The translations under genes were made by a program, and so were the position numbers. Below the pieces are notes generated by a model that had not been told where the DNA came from, ran no database searches, and saw only the letters and a program-made list of their open reading frames with translations. Positions 62,989 to 64,000 of a stretch of DNA of 64,000 bases are shown in pieces. The DNA comes from Neohoeflea coraliihabitans (GTDB lineage Bacteria > Pseudomonadota > Alphaproteobacteria > Rhizobiales > Rhizobiaceae). The first letter of the stretch is position 1. Each line of letters starts with the position of its first letter. The stretch is taken from NCBI RefSeq assembly GCF_019334345.1, contig NZ_JAHWQX010000004.1, positions 372,001 to 436,000 on the forward strand. Reading direction: 5' to 3'.

Positions 62989-64000
62989 ATGACCGGTGCC
63001 GATATTATCGCAATCATCATCCTGGCCACGATCCTCATCGCGGTCGGTGTCTATCTGCTGCATTGGCTGTACCGCCACTCCTCGAAGGACCAGAGTTTCG
63101 TGCGCACGGGCTCGGGGGGCGAACGCGTCGTCATGGGCGGCGGCGCACTGGTGATCCCGATCATCCACGACATCACCGTCGTCAACATGAACGCCATCCC
63201 GATCGAGATCCGGCGTCAGGGCGAGCAATCGCTGACCACCAAGAACAAGATGCGCATCGACATCGTCACGGAGTTTTTCGTGCGTGTCATCGCAACCGAG
63301 GAAGGCGTGTCGCTGGCAGCCCGCACGCTCGGGGCCCGCACGCAGGAATCCACCGCCCTCAAGGAAGTCATCCAGGGCCGGCTTGTCGATGCCATGGCGA
63401 CCGTTGCCGCCTCCATGACGCTTGACGAGATCCACCAGAACCGCGCCGATTTCGTCCGTCAGGTATCGCGCCTCGTCGAGACTGTTCTGACCTCGAACGG
63501 CCTCGAACTCGAAACCGCGGCGCTGACCTCGCTCAACCAGTCCGACATCTCGGTGTTCAATCCGTCGAACCATTTCGACGCCGAGGGCCTGACGCTGATT
63601 GTCCGCGAGACCGAAGAGCGCCGCAAGCTGCGCAACCAGATCGAGAACGAAACGCGGGTGCAGATCAAGACCCGTGATTTCGAGGCGGAACAGCGCATCA
63701 TCGAGATCGATCGCGATCTTGAATATGTCCGCATCGAGCAGGCGCGCGACATCGAGTCGAAAAAGGCGCAGCAGGCCGCCGAGATCGAGACCGAGCGTTC
63801 CACCTCGCAGATCTCGATCACCCAGGCACGCGTGCGCGCCGAGGAAGAATCCGAACGCGTCATGATCGCCAAGGGCAGGGCGCTCGACGAAGAGCGCATT
63901 CGCAGCGAGAACGAGATCAAGACGCTTGAGATCGAGCGCCGCCGCGACACTGAACTGGCCGAGATCACGTCCAAATCGCATCTCGAGACCGAGCGCATCC
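62989..64000 (+). CDS. Flotillin-like (SPFH) inner-membrane protein, 3' end missing
   Basis: Open from ATG 62989 to the window edge (337 codons, no stop). One N-terminal membrane helix (ADIIAIIILATILIAVGVYL) is followed by an SPFH/band 7 domain (DQSFVRTGSGGERVVMGGGA, EIRRQGEQSLTTKNKMRIDI) and the start of a long charged coiled coil (about residue 210 on). It matches YqiK-type inner-membrane flotillins, which organise membrane domains. GGAAGGA lies ahead of the start. It follows the rhodopsin homologue by 32 bases on the same strand. Confidence 0.92.
   Translation, partial: MTGADIIAIIILATILIAVGVYLLHWLYRHSSKDQSFVRTGSGGERVVMGGGALVIPIIHDITVVNMNAIPIEIRRQGEQSLTTKNKMRIDIVTEFFVRVIATEEGVSLAARTLGARTQESTALKEVIQGRLVDAMATVAASMTLDEIHQNRADFVRQVSRLVETVLTSNGLELETAALTSLNQSDISVFNPSNHFDAEGLTLIVRETEERRKLRNQIENETRVQIKTRDFEAEQRIIEIDRDLEYVRIEQARDIESKKAQQAAEIETERSTSQISITQARVRAEEESERVMIAKGRALDEERIRSENEIKTLEIERRRDTELAEITSKSHLETERI

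Noticed and set aside
1-64000. tRNA, rRNA, CRISPR arrays, insertion sequences and prophage genes
   Set aside because: I looked for cloverleaf-like sequences, regularly spaced repeats, transposase or integrase products and phage proteins, and saw none. A tRNA search tool could still find one in a gap.

Overview
The window is about 64 kb of GC-rich bacterial chromosome. Gene content and order point to an alphaproteobacterium of the Hyphomicrobiales (Rhizobiales). The markers are the divK-pleD pair next to rpmG, the run pyrB-pyrC-plsY-dprA-topA-rnr, an NDUFA12-type complex I protein, DUF2155-OmpA-aat-accC-accB, and an RNase E with an acidic insertion in its S1 domain. The genus cannot be named from the sequence alone. 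I found no tRNA or rRNA gene, CRISPR array, insertion sequence or prophage.

Layout. 1-6.5 kb: the 3' part of dnaE, then minus-strand genes for a secreted esterase, DNA polymerase IV, a HAD-like protein and a DUF3572 protein. 6.7-9.1 kb: divK and pleD (cell cycle and cyclic-di-GMP), a gene-free stretch with a good promoter and strong RNA folds (candidate sRNA), and rpmG, which is easily missed. 9.2-21.3 kb: a long minus-strand series of MFS, NUDIX, DUF983, RNase R, topoisomerase I, DprA, PlsY, a dihydroorotase homologue that has lost most metal ligands, and aspartate carbamoyltransferase. One small conserved-looking plus-strand gene sits between topA and dprA. 21.4-25.9 kb: AidB, an AEC transporter, a DUF6105 protein, RuvX and a UPF0173 hydrolase. 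26-32.4 kb: the three gatCAB genes, each followed by a different GNAT acetyltransferase gene. One of these GNAT genes appears to start at CTG, overlapping the gatB stop. 32.4-42.7 kb: envelope, fatty-acid and protein-quality genes (DUF427, NDUFA12, DUF2155, OmpA-like, aat, accCB, DsbA-like, M48 protease) and an aminotransferase. 42.7-54.3 kb: RNase E, a cell-wall amidase, PBP1a, prfB with a programmed +1 frameshift, a DJ-1/PfpI protein, a secreted protein and NAD kinase.

The most unusual part is the last 9.4 kb (54.6-64.0 kb), an apparent plus-strand operon. It encodes a periplasmic sugar-type binding protein, a two-domain ABC ATPase whose reading frame runs into a PEBP (YbhB-like) domain, a small SCP2-like protein, an alpha/beta hydrolase, two permeases of the RbsC class with extra membrane segments, a seven-helix microbial-rhodopsin homologue and an inner-membrane flotillin (SPFH) cut by the window edge. 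The rhodopsin homologue keeps the helix C, F and G framework, but leucine replaces the retinal-binding lysine and alanine replaces the proton-acceptor aspartate. It therefore should not bind retinal covalently or pump protons in the usual way. A lysine-less rhodopsin genetically tied to an ABC importer, lipid-type proteins and a flotillin is the best candidate here for an undescribed system. The co-operon arrangement and residue changes are read directly from the sequence. The function, perhaps sensing or handling a hydrophobic or apocarotenoid-like ligand, is only a hypothesis.
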